A program made the position numbers and the translations under genes. Below, one piece after another: positions 23,031 through 32,906 of a stretch of 64,000 nt of DNA. The stretch comes from an uncultured Sphingopyxis sp. (GTDB lineage: Bacteria; Pseudomonadota; Alphaproteobacteria; Sphingomonadales; Sphingomonadaceae): contig NZ_LT598653.1 in assembly GCF_900078365.1 (NCBI RefSeq), positions 558,001-622,000 on the forward strand, given 5' to 3'. Under the pieces are notes generated by a model. It was not told the origin of the DNA and searched no databases. It worked only from the letters and a program-made list of their open reading frames with translations. The stretch's first letter is position 1. Every line of letters begins with the position of its first letter.

Positions 23031-24197
23031 TCAGAGCGCCTTGTCGTAGATTTGATACACCCGGTTGACCTTAGCCTCGATCGCGTCGGCAACGGCGTTC
23101 ATGCCCTGATTGTCGTCGAGCACCCAGCCGATGTCGCCCTGTTCGGCTTCATAGTCGCGCACCGCGTCGCGCCGGATGAACTCGATCATCATGAAGGCCA
23201 GCGTGCTTGCCATGCGGCTGTTCTGCAGCTTCTTCGCGACGCCCATCAACGGGACACGCAGGATGCGGCTTTTGGGCTTGCGCAGCCACCAGAGCAGCCG
23301 CGCCCAGTTGAAGGGGAGCAGCGACCCGTCCATGTCGATCAAAAGCTGGTTGATGTTGGGCAGCACGATCATGAAGGCGACCGGTTCGCCGTCGAGTTCG
23401 GCGACGCGGATCAGATCCTCGAACACGATGTCCTTGAGCTTCTTGCCGACATAGGCGATCTCGCTGTCGGTCAGCGGTACGAAGCCCCAATTGTCGGACC
23501 AGGCGTCGTTGAGCAGGCCCATGATCAGCTTCGCCTCGGCATCGAAACGGCGCTTGTCGACCTTGCGGATGCGGATTCGCGCATTCTTCTCGCCCGCCGC
23601 GACGATGCGGTTGACCAGCGGCGGAAAGCCGTCGGCGATGGCGACCGAATAGTTGAAGAGCTGCTTGACGGGCGCATAGCCCGCATTCTCGATCCAGCCG
23701 TGATAGAGCGGGCTGTTGTGGCCGAGCATGATCGTCGGCGGCGTCTCGAAACCCTCGATCAGCAGCCCCGGCTCGTCCCAGATCGAAATCGACAGCGGGC
23801 CGAGCGCGCGCGTCATGCCTTGCCCGCGCAGCCAGTCCTCGGCCGCGGCGATCAGCGCATGCGCGCTGTCCTCATCCTCGGCCTCGAGCAGCCCCCAATT
23901 GCCGGTGCCGGGTCCCATGCCCTGTTCGGCGGGCTGCGCGAGCGCGAGGGCGTCGATGTGCGCCGAGATGCGGCCGATCGTGCGGCCGTTCCGCCGCGCG
24001 AGGAAGAATTGCGCCTTGCCATGCTCGAACCACGGATTCTTGCCCGGCGTGAGCAGGCCGTAAACCTCTCCCTTCAGCGGCGGCACCCACGCCGGGTCGC
24101 CGCGGTTGAGACGAAAGGCAAGCTCGACGAACTCGCGCAGGTCGTTCTTGTCCTTGACCGGATGGATGGTGATCGGACCTTCGTTATGCGCGCTCAT
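23031..24197 (-). CDS. GNAT-fold protein of unknown substrate
   Basis: 388 aa from ATG 24197 (MSAHNEG). It has the features of a large bacterial family with an N-acetyltransferase-like fold: FVELAFRLNRGDPAWVPPL near the start, GRISAHID, LGPLSISIWDEPGLLI, and DGEPVAFMIVLPNINQ in the second half. Genomes usually list it as a hypothetical or GNAT-like protein. No signal peptide. It is divergent from the desaturase gene across 117 bp and lies 64 bp upstream of the DUF1800 start on the same strand. Confidence 0.7.
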   Translation of the reverse strand: MSAHNEGPITIHPVKDKNDLREFVELAFRLNRGDPAWVPPLKGEVYGLLTPGKNPWFEHGKAQFFLARRNGRTIGRISAHIDALALAQPAEQGMGPGTGNWGLLEAEDEDSAHALIAAAEDWLRGQGMTRALGPLSISIWDEPGLLIEGFETPPTIMLGHNSPLYHGWIENAGYAPVKQLFNYSVAIADGFPPLVNRIVAAGEKNARIRIRKVDKRRFDAEAKLIMGLLNDAWSDNWGFVPLTDSEIAYVGKKLKDIVFEDLIRVAELDGEPVAFMIVLPNINQLLIDMDGSLLPFNWARLLWWLRKPKSRILRVPLMGVAKKLQNSRMASTLAFMMIEFIRRDAVRDYEAEQGDIGWVLDDNQGMNAVADAIEAKVNRVYQIYDKAL

Positions 24198-24314
24198 ATT
24201 GGTTTCCTGAAAAGCCAACCCTATATTTGTCGCGACGCATTAGGGCATAGATGGGGCGCTGGCGACCCGCATTCGGCCATTTTGCTGCCACGAAATCATG
24301 GTGAAGAGCCGCTT

Positions 24315-25448
24315 ATGACGACGATCAATCCCCCCGCCGATCGGGTCGCGACCCCCTTCGCGCCGTCGGCGCCGAAGATGCCCCCGTCGGCGGATGCCGA
24401 CAAGATTCCGAAGTCCGCCATCGCCGACGATATGGCGATGATCCGCGCGGCGTCGGAGCTGACGCGCGATCTCGTGCAGCCGTCGGCGCGCATCTATTGG
24501 ACCGACTTTCTCGCGTCGACCTTCGTCGGCTATGCGGGCATCGCGGCGGCGATCCTGGCGCCCTCGACCGCGTGGATGCTCTTTGCCGCGGTCATTGCCG
24601 TGGTCGCGCTCTACCGCGCGGGCAGCTTCATCCACGAACTCACACATATCCGCAAGAATGCGCTGCCGGGCTTCCGCCTTGCGTGGAACATCCTCGTCGG
24701 CGTGCCGCTGCTCATCCCCTCCTTCATGTATGAGGGGATTCACAGCCTGCACCACAACCGCACCAAATATGGCACGGTGGAGGATCCCGAATATCTGCCG
24801 CTCGCGCTGATGAAGCCGTGGACGGTGCCCTTGTTCGTCGTCGCCGCGGCCTTCGCGCCGCTCGCGCTCGTCTTCCGCTACGGCGTGCTCACCCCGTTGT
24901 CGTTCCTGATCCCGCCGCTGCGCCGGGTGGTCGTCGAACGCTATTCGGGGATGATCATCAACCCGCTGTTCCGCCGCAAGCCGCCCGAGGGCGAGTTCCG
25001 GCGCCAGTGGGCGTGGCAGGAAGGCGGCGCCTGGGCGTGGGCGACCTTTCTGATCGCCGCGGGGGTTTTCGGCTGGGTGCCGCTGCGCGCGCTCGCCATC
25101 TTCGGCGCGATCGCCTCCGCGACTTTGGTGCTCAACCAGATCCGCACGCTCGTCGCGCATCTCTGGGAAAATGACGGCGAAGTGCTGACCGTCACCGGCC
25201 AGTTCCTCGACAGCGTCAACGTCCCGCCGCCGGGATTGCTGCCCGAGCTGTGGGCGCCGGTGGGCCTGCGCTATCACGCGCTGCACCACTTGCTGCCGGG
25301 CGTGCCCTATCACTCGCTCGCCGAGGCGCACCGCCGCCTCAAGGACGCGCTGCCCACCGATTCGCAATATCATGGCGCGAATTACGACAGCCTGCCGAAG
25401 CTGGTGATGAACCTGGTCGCGGGGTCGGCGCGAGGTCGCGCGGCCTGA
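24315..25448 (+). CDS. Membrane fatty acid desaturase
   Basis: 377 aa from ATG 24315. The three histidine boxes of membrane di-iron desaturases are present: HELTH, HSLHH and HALHH. Several hydrophobic segments lie between them. It would act on acyl chains at the cytoplasmic membrane. The first 60 residues are a polar extension. Its substrate (acyl lipid, sterol-like or carotenoid) cannot be fixed from sequence. Confidence 0.88.
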   Translation: MTTINPPADRVATPFAPSAPKMPPSADADKIPKSAIADDMAMIRAASELTRDLVQPSARIYWTDFLASTFVGYAGIAAAILAPSTAWMLFAAVIAVVALYRAGSFIHELTHIRKNALPGFRLAWNILVGVPLLIPSFMYEGIHSLHHNRTKYGTVEDPEYLPLALMKPWTVPLFVVAAAFAPLALVFRYGVLTPLSFLIPPLRRVVVERYSGMIINPLFRRKPPEGEFRRQWAWQEGGAWAWATFLIAAGVFGWVPLRALAIFGAIASATLVLNQIRTLVAHLWENDGEVLTVTGQFLDSVNVPPPGLLPELWAPVGLRYHALHHLLPGVPYHSLAEAHRRLKDALPTDSQYHGANYDSLPKLVMNLVAGSARGRAA

Positions 25449-25469
25449 TCCCGAACGGGCTCCGGGCCT

Positions 25470-27374
25470 TCAGGGGCGCCACTTGTAGACCGGCCGTGCC
25501 GTGACTTCGGCGACGGGCGCGGTCAGGCCGGCGCCGCGCGCGGGGTCATCCGCCGCCGCCTGATCGACGAAGCCGTAATAGACGCCTTTGGCGAAGGAGG
25601 CGCCGCGCTGCTCGACGTCGCCGATATTCTGCGCGGTGCCCGACAGGACGATATTCTGTTCATATTCGCCGAGGCCGAGGAAGACGGTATCGGCGCGCGC
25701 CCGGTCCTTGAGGATCGTGTTGCCGCGGATGACCGACAGGCCGCTGGCGCGGGCATCGTCGAACAGCTGGCCGCCGTCGACGACGGCATGATCCTCGACG
25801 CGGGCGGTGCCGCGCACCTCGCCCGAAAAGACGCGCGCCCAGGGGCCGACATAAGCGGCCGGATCGACCGTCGCGCTCGCGGCGACCCAGCCGCCGCCGT
25901 TCGGATGGCGATGCCCGCCTGCTATCGGCGGTGGAGCGTCCGGCTGGAACCCTTCGGGCATCGCACCTTCGAACGCGGCCATCCACGGATAGCGATAGAT
26001 CGAATAATAGGGCTGTTCGGCGCCGATATGATGAAAGCTGCCGGGCGCGCCCACGACGATCAGATAAAGCCCCTGATCATCGGGCAGCAGCGACAGCGTC
26101 GTCTGTCCGTCGGCCCCGCGCTGAAGCGGCGAATAACGCGCGCGGCCCGACCCGCCGACCGCGACGAGTCCCCAGCGCCAGCCCGAGGAGGGCGCCGGGA
26201 TCGCGGCCGGTTCGTTCGCCAGTCCCGGCAGCGCGGGTGTCGCCGACGCGCTTTGGACGATGCCGCGAAAGGTGACGGTCGCGCTGTCCGCGCCGGCATC
26301 GGGGTGCAGGCGGACGATATTATAGCCCCAGCGCTGCGGCGCCCAAGCTGCCGGAACGGCGAACTGCCTCCGGTCGAGATCGACCGGATCGAGGATGGTC
26401 GTGCGCAGCAGCCGGTCGCCGAGCTGCGGTTCGTAGCCGCCATATTCGCGGCGATAGATTGCACCCTGATCGGTGCCGTCGGGATTGACATAGTCCCAAT
26501 TGGCGTTGCGCATCGCCCAGTCGCCAAAGGCATCGTTGAGCTGGGCGAGCGTCCAGCCGCGGCTGCGCATCAGCACCTCGACCGGATCGGCGCTCGCGCC
26601 GCCGGCATCCATATCCTTCGGCGCGTCGGACCACAGTGCATTGACCGCCGGATATCCGAAGCGGTTCTTGACATATTCGAGGAACTGCCAGTTGCAGTAG
26701 CGGACCCGCGACGAGCCGTAATAGAGGTGCGGATAGTTGACCGACAGCACCGAACAATGGGTGTTCGCCCGAAATTCGGGCAATTGATGCGTCATCCAGT
26801 TGGCGTGGCTTTCCCACAGCCATTGCGAATAGGGCGAGCCGCGATAGGCGCCGGTCATCGCCTGCAGCGCATGGGTGAATTCATGCGCGAGACCGAAGCG
26901 GTCGCGCACGCCGCCGGGGCCGATCCACATGCCCATCTGGCCGAGGGCATCGGCACCGCCGGACAGGCCATAGTCGGCGGCGACGTAGATATTGGCCTTG
27001 CGCTTTTCCGTCTTGCCGCAGTCGGGTTCGGGAAAGCCGATACGATCGACAAATTCGCCCCAGACGAATTCCAGATGCTCGCCGGCCGCGCGGGCATCGG
27101 CCATCGGCACGAGATCGCCCTGCCAGCGGAACGCGAAATGCGCCGTTTCATATTGCACCGGCAGCGGTCCGTTGACGGCGTCACCGGGGTCGGTGGCCGC
27201 GACCGACCAGCGGCCTGCGACACATGCGCCGTCGGAAGCCGAAGGCGATGGCGTCGGGGCCGGAGCAGGCGTCGGGGCGGGCAGGGTGATCGGACCCGCG
27301 CCCGATCCGCTGCCACCGCCGCAGCCGGCGAGCGCAAGCAACCAGAGCGCCGTCATCGCGCGCGTGCGGGTCAT
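25470..27374 (-). CDS. HEFTH-type metallopeptidase lipoprotein (DUF6055/Svx-like)
   Basis: 634 aa. The N-terminus is a lipoprotein signal (LWLLALAGC with a lipobox) followed by a Gly/Ser and Pro-rich tether (about residues 19-48). Residues 164-168 are HEFTH, a gluzincin-type zinc motif, in the setting GLAHEFTHALQAM, with WLWESHANWMTHQ downstream as a possible third-ligand region. Two further domains follow, of beta character. The arrangement recalls DUF6055 proteins and the Svx proteins of soft-rot bacteria, for which an action on plant extensins has been reported; this link is from memory and untested here. The gene lies 25 bp after the DUF5695 gene and is probably read from the same operator-bearing promoter. 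Confidence 0.65.
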   Translation of the reverse strand: MTRTRAMTALWLLALAGCGGGSGSGAGPITLPAPTPAPAPTPSPSASDGACVAGRWSVAATDPGDAVNGPLPVQYETAHFAFRWQGDLVPMADARAAGEHLEFVWGEFVDRIGFPEPDCGKTEKRKANIYVAADYGLSGGADALGQMGMWIGPGGVRDRFGLAHEFTHALQAMTGAYRGSPYSQWLWESHANWMTHQLPEFRANTHCSVLSVNYPHLYYGSSRVRYCNWQFLEYVKNRFGYPAVNALWSDAPKDMDAGGASADPVEVLMRSRGWTLAQLNDAFGDWAMRNANWDYVNPDGTDQGAIYRREYGGYEPQLGDRLLRTTILDPVDLDRRQFAVPAAWAPQRWGYNIVRLHPDAGADSATVTFRGIVQSASATPALPGLANEPAAIPAPSSGWRWGLVAVGGSGRARYSPLQRGADGQTTLSLLPDDQGLYLIVVGAPGSFHHIGAEQPYYSIYRYPWMAAFEGAMPEGFQPDAPPPIAGGHRHPNGGGWVAASATVDPAAYVGPWARVFSGEVRGTARVEDHAVVDGGQLFDDARASGLSVIRGNTILKDRARADTVFLGLGEYEQNIVLSGTAQNIGDVEQRGASFAKGVYYGFVDQAAADDPARGAGLTAPVAEVTARPVYKWRP

Positions 27375-27399
27375 GGGCTTCCTTCCCGTCGAGTGGCGA

Positions 27400-30180
27400 T
27401 CAGCGCGGGGTCAGGGCGATGGTGACGGGCTCCGCCGCGAGCGGAATGGTAAAGCCTCCGCGCTCCGCCTTCGCCCCGGCGACGGTCATCGGCCGTGCCG
27501 ATGCGGTCGTGGCCTCGACGAACAGGCGGGCGTGCGGGGTATGCTGGCTTGCGGGATCGAGCGTCAGCTCAATCCGTCCCGTCACGGGCGTATAGGTCGC
27601 GCGCGCGATCTTGCCCGCTTCCAGCGTGATCCACTGCCCCGCCGGCGCGATGAACAGCCGCGCCCGCGCGCTGTCTTTGGGCGTGATGGTTATTCTGTCC
27701 TTCGCCGCATCGACGTCGCCGCCGAAGCCCAGCCAGCCGAAGGTCGGATCATCGACGACATAGGTCGCCGAGGCGATCGCATGGCCGTAAAAGCCCATGC
27801 CGTAATCGCCGCTATAGGGATCCCATTTCATCATATCGGGCCAGGCGTGGAAGGCCGCGGAGGAAAAGCCCTCCTGATCGATATTGGTGATGCCGCCCAT
27901 CATTCCGCCATAGGCGACGCGGAGCAGGTGCAGGTCGGCGGGATCGCGCCGGAAGGCGTCGAACAGCGGCACCGCGTTGAGCGCCGAGCCATAGTGATGA
28001 ATCTGCCGCTCGATGCGCGCATATTTGCCGCCATAGAGGAAGTCCCAATAACGGCGGGCGTTGCCATTATAGGCCCAGCTCGGAATGGTGGGATCATAGC
28101 CGAGGATCACCTCGCGCGTCGCATCGGCCTGCGGCGCGAAGCCGAAATAGCGCATCCAGGCATAGACTTCGGGTTGGCCGGTCGAATCCCACGGCATTTC
28201 GGACCCAAAGGGATATTTGAGCGAGCGCCAATGATCGGCGCGCTTCTTCATCAGCGCTTCCATCTCGGCCGCCTCGGCCGTCATCCCCTCGCGCTTCAGA
28301 TCCTTCAATATATCGACGAAGACGTCGCCTTCCATCAGGCCGAACTCGGCATAATAGGGCGCGTCACGCATCATCGCGACCGTGGTCTGATGCGCCTTTT
28401 CCAGATACCAGCGCCAGTCGTGCCGTTTGACCAGGCCGGGGTGGTTGCGTGCCGTGCGGTACAGCACCCAATGGCCGATCGCGACATGCGGATAATTATA
28501 GGCACGGCCAAGGTCGCCCGCGCCCTTGGCGTCCCATGCGGTCCAGCTTTTCCATTTATCGGCGGGGAAGCCGTCATAGGCATCGGGGAATTTCGCCGGG
28601 TCATAATAAAAGAGGCTCTTCTTGACCGCCCCGGCCTTCGGCCCGTCGGCCAGCTGCAGATTGCCGACCACGGTTTCATCGACAAGCCGCTCGATCTTCG
28701 CGACCTCGACCGGATCGGGATTGTCGAGTTGCTTGATCGTCGCGGCGACCCAACTGCCGCCGCCGCCTTCGTCGCTCATCCCCGCGATCCAGACGCGCGG
28801 TTCGACATCGACGATCTTCTTAGCCTCATTGTCATAGGTCAGGATCGCCGGCGACCGGCCGAAAGGATCGTTCCGGCCTTCATACCATTGGCGGGTGGTC
28901 GCGAAACGGCCGAGATCGGCGACCGCCTCGTCCGCGGGTTTGGTCACATAATAGCTGACAGTCTGCCTGGTGCCGTCGGCGTAGGCGATGGTGAGGCGGA
29001 CCGGCCCCCACTGCCGCCCGCGGATGGCGAGGCGGGCCCAGCCCTTGACGCTGCCCGCGGCTGTCGCCTCGACCGCTCCGGCCGGATGGCTCTCGACCGA
29101 TATGATCCGGCTCGGCGCCTTGACGAACAGGCTCGCCTGCTGGTCCATCGGGACGACATAGCCGGGTATGCCGACGGCCACCGGGCGCTGGTTGGCGATC
29201 AGCGTCGATTCGATCGCGCGGATCGACGGCGCCTGGACCAGCCGCACGCCCACCTCGATTGCCTCGCCCGGGGCAAGGGTGCGGCTGGTCGGCGCATTCC
29301 ACTGTTCGCCGGCGTCCTTCCATTCGCGTTCGGCGAGGGCCGCCGAATGGACCGTCCAGTCATAGAAGCCCTCGGACGTCTGTCCGCGCGGGCTTTTGTC
29401 GGTGAAGATCGAGCCGGGCTCGGCTTCGCGCGGATTCTTGAGCGGGCTGTAGGCCTCGAGCGCGCTGTTCCTGCCGCGCGGCAGGACGAGCAGCGCGGGG
29501 CCGTGGCCGTTGAGGCGCGTGACTTGCAGATATCCGGCGTCGCGGCCGATATAGGGGTCGACGAAGCTGGCTTCGCTATGCGCTTGGTCGAGACTGCGAT
29601 CGATCAATATATTGTCGAAGACCATCGGCATGCCGAGCGCCCCGATCTCGAGCGGTCGATCCGACCGGTTCGCGATGCGGAAGGAGAGCCCGAGCAGCCC
29701 CTTGTCGTCGAACCAGCGTCGCTCGACGCTGAACGGCGCGTCGGGGCCCATGCTCGCGGTGATGTCGGCCGCGGCGATCGCCGCTCCGCCCGCGGGCAGC
29801 GGACGGATCGCGCGGCGCGTCTGGGCCGATGCGAAGTCGCGCCATTCCCCGCCGGGCGTTCGCACGCGCAGGTTGAGGTCGCCGATATGATTATAGCCGT
29901 CGCCGGCGCGTTCGGCCTCGCGCGCGGTCGGGACGAAGCTGAACCCCGGCTCGGCGCCCGGCGAAAGCCGGGCCAGCGTCTGCGTGTCGGTGCGCAGCGC
30001 GACGACCAGATCGCCGACCCGATATTCGCTCGTCGCGATCGGCTTATACTGGGGCTTCGGCGGCTCCTGTGCGATCAGCGCGGGGGTGGCGGCGACCAGC
30101 ACGAGTCCGCCGCCCGCCAGCAGCGCCGCCGCAAAAGCCGCTTTGCCGCGGCGCCACTTTGTCACTCTATCCTGGTTCAC
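27400..30180 (-). CDS. DUF5695 exported protein, probable polysaccharide hydrolase
   Basis: 926 aa from GTG 30180, preceded by GGGAGAGAAGCA. It has an N-terminal membrane anchor or signal (about residues 13-37). The N-terminal half is beta-rich (sugar-binding sandwich type); the C-terminal half is helical with many aromatic and acidic residues (GHWVLYRTARNHPG, YAEFGLMEGDVFVD, PEVYAWMRYFG), like (alpha/alpha)6 glycosidases. DUF5695 has no assigned reaction that I can state with confidence. It stands first in an operon with the HEFTH peptidase, and its promoter carries the same operator as the arabinose and hydroxyproline genes, so a part in plant glycoprotein breakdown is inferred. Confidence 0.7.
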   Translation of the reverse strand: MNQDRVTKWRRGKAAFAAALLAGGGLVLVAATPALIAQEPPKPQYKPIATSEYRVGDLVVALRTDTQTLARLSPGAEPGFSFVPTAREAERAGDGYNHIGDLNLRVRTPGGEWRDFASAQTRRAIRPLPAGGAAIAAADITASMGPDAPFSVERRWFDDKGLLGLSFRIANRSDRPLEIGALGMPMVFDNILIDRSLDQAHSEASFVDPYIGRDAGYLQVTRLNGHGPALLVLPRGRNSALEAYSPLKNPREAEPGSIFTDKSPRGQTSEGFYDWTVHSAALAEREWKDAGEQWNAPTSRTLAPGEAIEVGVRLVQAPSIRAIESTLIANQRPVAVGIPGYVVPMDQQASLFVKAPSRIISVESHPAGAVEATAAGSVKGWARLAIRGRQWGPVRLTIAYADGTRQTVSYYVTKPADEAVADLGRFATTRQWYEGRNDPFGRSPAILTYDNEAKKIVDVEPRVWIAGMSDEGGGGSWVAATIKQLDNPDPVEVAKIERLVDETVVGNLQLADGPKAGAVKKSLFYYDPAKFPDAYDGFPADKWKSWTAWDAKGAGDLGRAYNYPHVAIGHWVLYRTARNHPGLVKRHDWRWYLEKAHQTTVAMMRDAPYYAEFGLMEGDVFVDILKDLKREGMTAEAAEMEALMKKRADHWRSLKYPFGSEMPWDSTGQPEVYAWMRYFGFAPQADATREVILGYDPTIPSWAYNGNARRYWDFLYGGKYARIERQIHHYGSALNAVPLFDAFRRDPADLHLLRVAYGGMMGGITNIDQEGFSSAAFHAWPDMMKWDPYSGDYGMGFYGHAIASATYVVDDPTFGWLGFGGDVDAAKDRITITPKDSARARLFIAPAGQWITLEAGKIARATYTPVTGRIELTLDPASQHTPHARLFVEATTASARPMTVAGAKAERGGFTIPLAAEPVTIALTPR

Positions 30181-30234
30181 TGCTTCTCTCCCGCTTCATC
30201 GGGCATAGCAAAGCATGGTCAGACTTCAAGAGAT

Positions 30235-30249
30235 AATATACAGTATATT
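30235..30249 (+). promoter_or_regulatory. Operator site A
   Basis: Near-perfect palindrome AATATACAGTATATT; the core ATATACAGT is at 30236-30244. It lies between the divergent DUF5695 and GntR genes and so can serve both. It is one of six related sites (RTATACNGT) in the 30-56 kb region. Confidence 0.65.
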
Positions 30250-30309
30250 GTAAGACTTCATGCTAAAATGACGCTGGACAGGATGGCCGGGGAGTTGGAA
30301 GAGGTGGCA

Positions 30310-31068
30310 ATGGACAGACAGATGAAGAGCTTTGCCCTCAAGCCCGTCGCGGGGGCGCTCATCCAGCAGGGCAATGGCAAGCGATTGCGGGGCTCGCTGG
30401 CGCAGCAATTGGCGGTCCAGATACTGACCGGCGAGCTGCCCGAAGGGCATATGTTTCCCGGCGAAATCGAATATGCCGAACAGATCGGCATTTCGCGTTC
30501 CGCGCTGCGCGAGGCTTTCCGCACCCTGTCGGCGAAAGGGCTGGTGGACAGCCGCCCCAAGGCGGGCACGCGGGTCAGCCCGCGGCGCCAGTGGAGCCTC
30601 CTCGACCCCGACCTGCTCGCCTGGCAGTTCGAGGCCGAACCGAGCCTGAAATTTCTTCACGACCTGTTCGAGCTCAGGATGATCGTCGAACCGAGCGCCG
30701 CCGAACTGGCGGCGGAACGCCGCACCGAGGAGCAGGTGCAGGCGATGCGTGGTGCGCTCGACGCGATGGCGCGCCACGGGCTGGCGACCGAAGCCGGGCG
30801 TCTCGCCGACCAGCAGTTCCACATGATCATGCTCGAGGCGAGCCGCAACGATGCGGTGATCGCGCTTGCCAGCTCGATCATGGCGGCGATCGCGTGGACC
30901 ACCATCTACAAGCAGCGTAAGCGCGAACTGCCGCGCGACCCCATTCCCGACCACCGGGCCCTGTTCGACGCGGTCGCCGCGGGCGATCCGCGCGCCGCCC
31001 GGGCGGCGATGGCGGAACTCATCCGGCTCGCGCTGATCGATACGGAAATTTCCCTGCAGCCCGACTGA
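30310..31068 (+). CDS. FadR-subfamily GntR regulator
   Basis: 252 aa from ATG 30310, chosen for AGAGG 6 bases upstream; ATG 30268 and 30283 are in frame but lack a ribosome site. The winged helix is at about residues 20-90 (LAQQLAVQILTGELPEG, then ISRSALREAFRTLSAKGLV). A FadR-type ligand domain follows, with LFELRMIVEPSAAELAA, DQQFHMIMLEAS and PDHRALFDAV giving the Asp/His metal-site pattern. Its close kin (UxuR, DgoR and similar) respond to sugar acids, and UxuR/ExuR sites have a central GTATAC. It is the best candidate to bind the six operators of this region, including its own promoter. The effector may be arabonate or a keto-acid intermediate (inference). Confidence 0.88.
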   Translation: MDRQMKSFALKPVAGALIQQGNGKRLRGSLAQQLAVQILTGELPEGHMFPGEIEYAEQIGISRSALREAFRTLSAKGLVDSRPKAGTRVSPRRQWSLLDPDLLAWQFEAEPSLKFLHDLFELRMIVEPSAAELAAERRTEEQVQAMRGALDAMARHGLATEAGRLADQQFHMIMLEASRNDAVIALASSIMAAIAWTTIYKQRKRELPRDPIPDHRALFDAVAAGDPRAARAAMAELIRLALIDTEISLQPD

Positions 31069-31087
31069 GAGAGTCCGGCTGTCGGCG

Positions 31088-32887
31088 TCAATGGCTGTCG
31101 CGGGGCAGCCCGGCGGTCTGGGCGATGCGCTGATATTTTTCGGCGCCCTCGAGGATGGCGCCGCTATCCATCTGCCCGACCAGCCGGCGCTGGATCTCCT
31201 GCCACGGCGTCTGCGACGCGGGATAGGCGAAGCCGCCCGCTTCCGCGAGGCTCTGCCGGCGCCGCTCCAGCTCCTCCGCATCGATCAGCGCATCGACCGT
31301 CCCGCGGCCGAGGTCGATGCGGACCCGGTCGCCGGTTTTAAGGAGCGCGAGACCGCCGCCGGCCGCGGCTTCGGGCGACGCGTTCAGGATCGACGGCGAA
31401 CCCGACGTGCCCGACTGGCGGCCGTCGCCGATACAGGGCAGGGCGCCGATGCCTTCGCGGATCAGATAGGCGGGCGGGCGCATGTTCACGACCTCGGCCG
31501 CGCCGGGATAGCCGACCGGACCGGCGCCGCGCATGAAGAGCAAGGTGTCGGGGGTGATGGCGAGCGCGGGGTCGTCGATGCGGCGGTGATAATCCTCGGG
31601 ACCGTCGAACACCATCGCTGGCCCTTCAAAGGCGTCGGGATCGTCGGGATTCGAAAGATAGCGATCACGAAACTCGTCGCCGATGACGCTGGTCTTCATG
31701 ATCGCGGCGTCGAACAAATTGCCCTTGAGCACGATGAAGCCGGCATCGGCAACCAGCGGCTGTTCATAGCTGCGAATGACCTTTTCGTCCTCGATCTCGG
31801 CGCCGCGGCAATTTTCGCCGATGGTGCGGCCGTTCGCGGTCATCGCATTTTCGTGGATCAGTCCCTGGCCGATCAGCTGCGCGACCACCGCCGGCACGCC
31901 GCCCGCGCGATAATAATCCTCACCCAGATATTCGCCGGCGGGCTGCAGATTGACGAGCAGCGGGATCTTGTGCCCGTGCTCCTGCCAATCGTCCATCGTC
32001 AGCTCGACGCCGATATGCCGGGCGATGGCGGCCAGATGGATCGGGGCGTTGGTCGATCCGCCGATCGCGCTGTTGACGACGATCGCATTCAGAAACGCCT
32101 CGCGCGTCATGATGTCCGACGGCTTCAGATCCTCGGCCACCATTTCGACGATGCGCTTGCCGCTGTGATAGGCGGCTTCCTGGCGATCGCGGTAGGGCGC
32201 CGGAATCGCGGCCGATCCGGGGAGCATCATGCCCAGCGCTTCGGCCAGCGAGTTCATCGTCGTCGCGGTGCCCATCGTGTTGCAATAGCCCGTCGATGGC
32301 GCCGACGAGGCGACCAGCCTGATAAAGCCCTCCTCGTCGATCTCTCCCGCCGCCAGCATCTGCCGGCCCTTCCAGACGATCGTGCCCGATCCGGTCCGTT
32401 CGCCCTTGTGCCAGCCGTTGAGCATCGGGCCGACCGACAGCGCAATGGCGGGCAGGTTCACCGTTGCCGCCGCCATCAGGCAGGCGGGCGTCGTCTTGTC
32501 GCATCCCGTCGTCAGCACGACGCCGTCGATCGGATAGCCGTATAAGGCTTCGACAAGACCCAGATAGGCGAGGTTGCGGTCGAGCCCCGCCGTCGGACGC
32601 TTTCCCGTTTCCTGAATCGGATGGACCGGGAATTCCAGCGCGATTCCGCCCGCTTCGCGAATGCCTTCGCGAACGCGTTCGGCCAGCACCAGATGGTGCC
32701 GGTTGCACGGCGACAGGTCCGATCCCGTCTGCGCGATGCCGATGATCGGCTTGCCCGAGCGCAGTTCGTCGAGGCTGAGCCCGAAGTTCAGATAGCGTTC
32801 GAGATAGAGCGACGTCATGTCGATATTCTCGTCGTTCGCGAACCAGGCGCGGCTGCGCAGCTTCGGGGGAACCGGGGCGTCGGACAT
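31088..32887 (-). CDS. IlvD/Edd-family sugar acid dehydratase (L-arabonate dehydratase)
   Basis: 599 aa. Cluster-ligand cysteines are in SPCNRH, TTGCDKTTPA and GYCNTMGTA, and the family end motif GRQSGTSGSPSILNASPE is present. This subfamily acts on sugar acids (arabonate, xylonate, fuconate), not on branched-chain amino acid precursors. With a lactonase, an L-arabinose-type dehydrogenase and a semialdehyde dehydrogenase nearby, L-arabonate to L-2-keto-3-deoxyarabonate is the likely reaction; D-xylonate is possible. It follows galM by 19 bp on the minus strand and ends 19 bp from the convergent GntR gene. Confidence 0.88.
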   Translation of the reverse strand: MSDAPVPPKLRSRAWFANDENIDMTSLYLERYLNFGLSLDELRSGKPIIGIAQTGSDLSPCNRHHLVLAERVREGIREAGGIALEFPVHPIQETGKRPTAGLDRNLAYLGLVEALYGYPIDGVVLTTGCDKTTPACLMAAATVNLPAIALSVGPMLNGWHKGERTGSGTIVWKGRQMLAAGEIDEEGFIRLVASSAPSTGYCNTMGTATTMNSLAEALGMMLPGSAAIPAPYRDRQEAAYHSGKRIVEMVAEDLKPSDIMTREAFLNAIVVNSAIGGSTNAPIHLAAIARHIGVELTMDDWQEHGHKIPLLVNLQPAGEYLGEDYYRAGGVPAVVAQLIGQGLIHENAMTANGRTIGENCRGAEIEDEKVIRSYEQPLVADAGFIVLKGNLFDAAIMKTSVIGDEFRDRYLSNPDDPDAFEGPAMVFDGPEDYHRRIDDPALAITPDTLLFMRGAGPVGYPGAAEVVNMRPPAYLIREGIGALPCIGDGRQSGTSGSPSILNASPEAAAGGGLALLKTGDRVRIDLGRGTVDALIDAEELERRRQSLAEAGGFAYPASQTPWQEIQRRLVGQMDSGAILEGAEKYQRIAQTAGLPRDSH

Positions 32888-32906
32888 GGATTTTCTGCTC
32901 CTGCGA

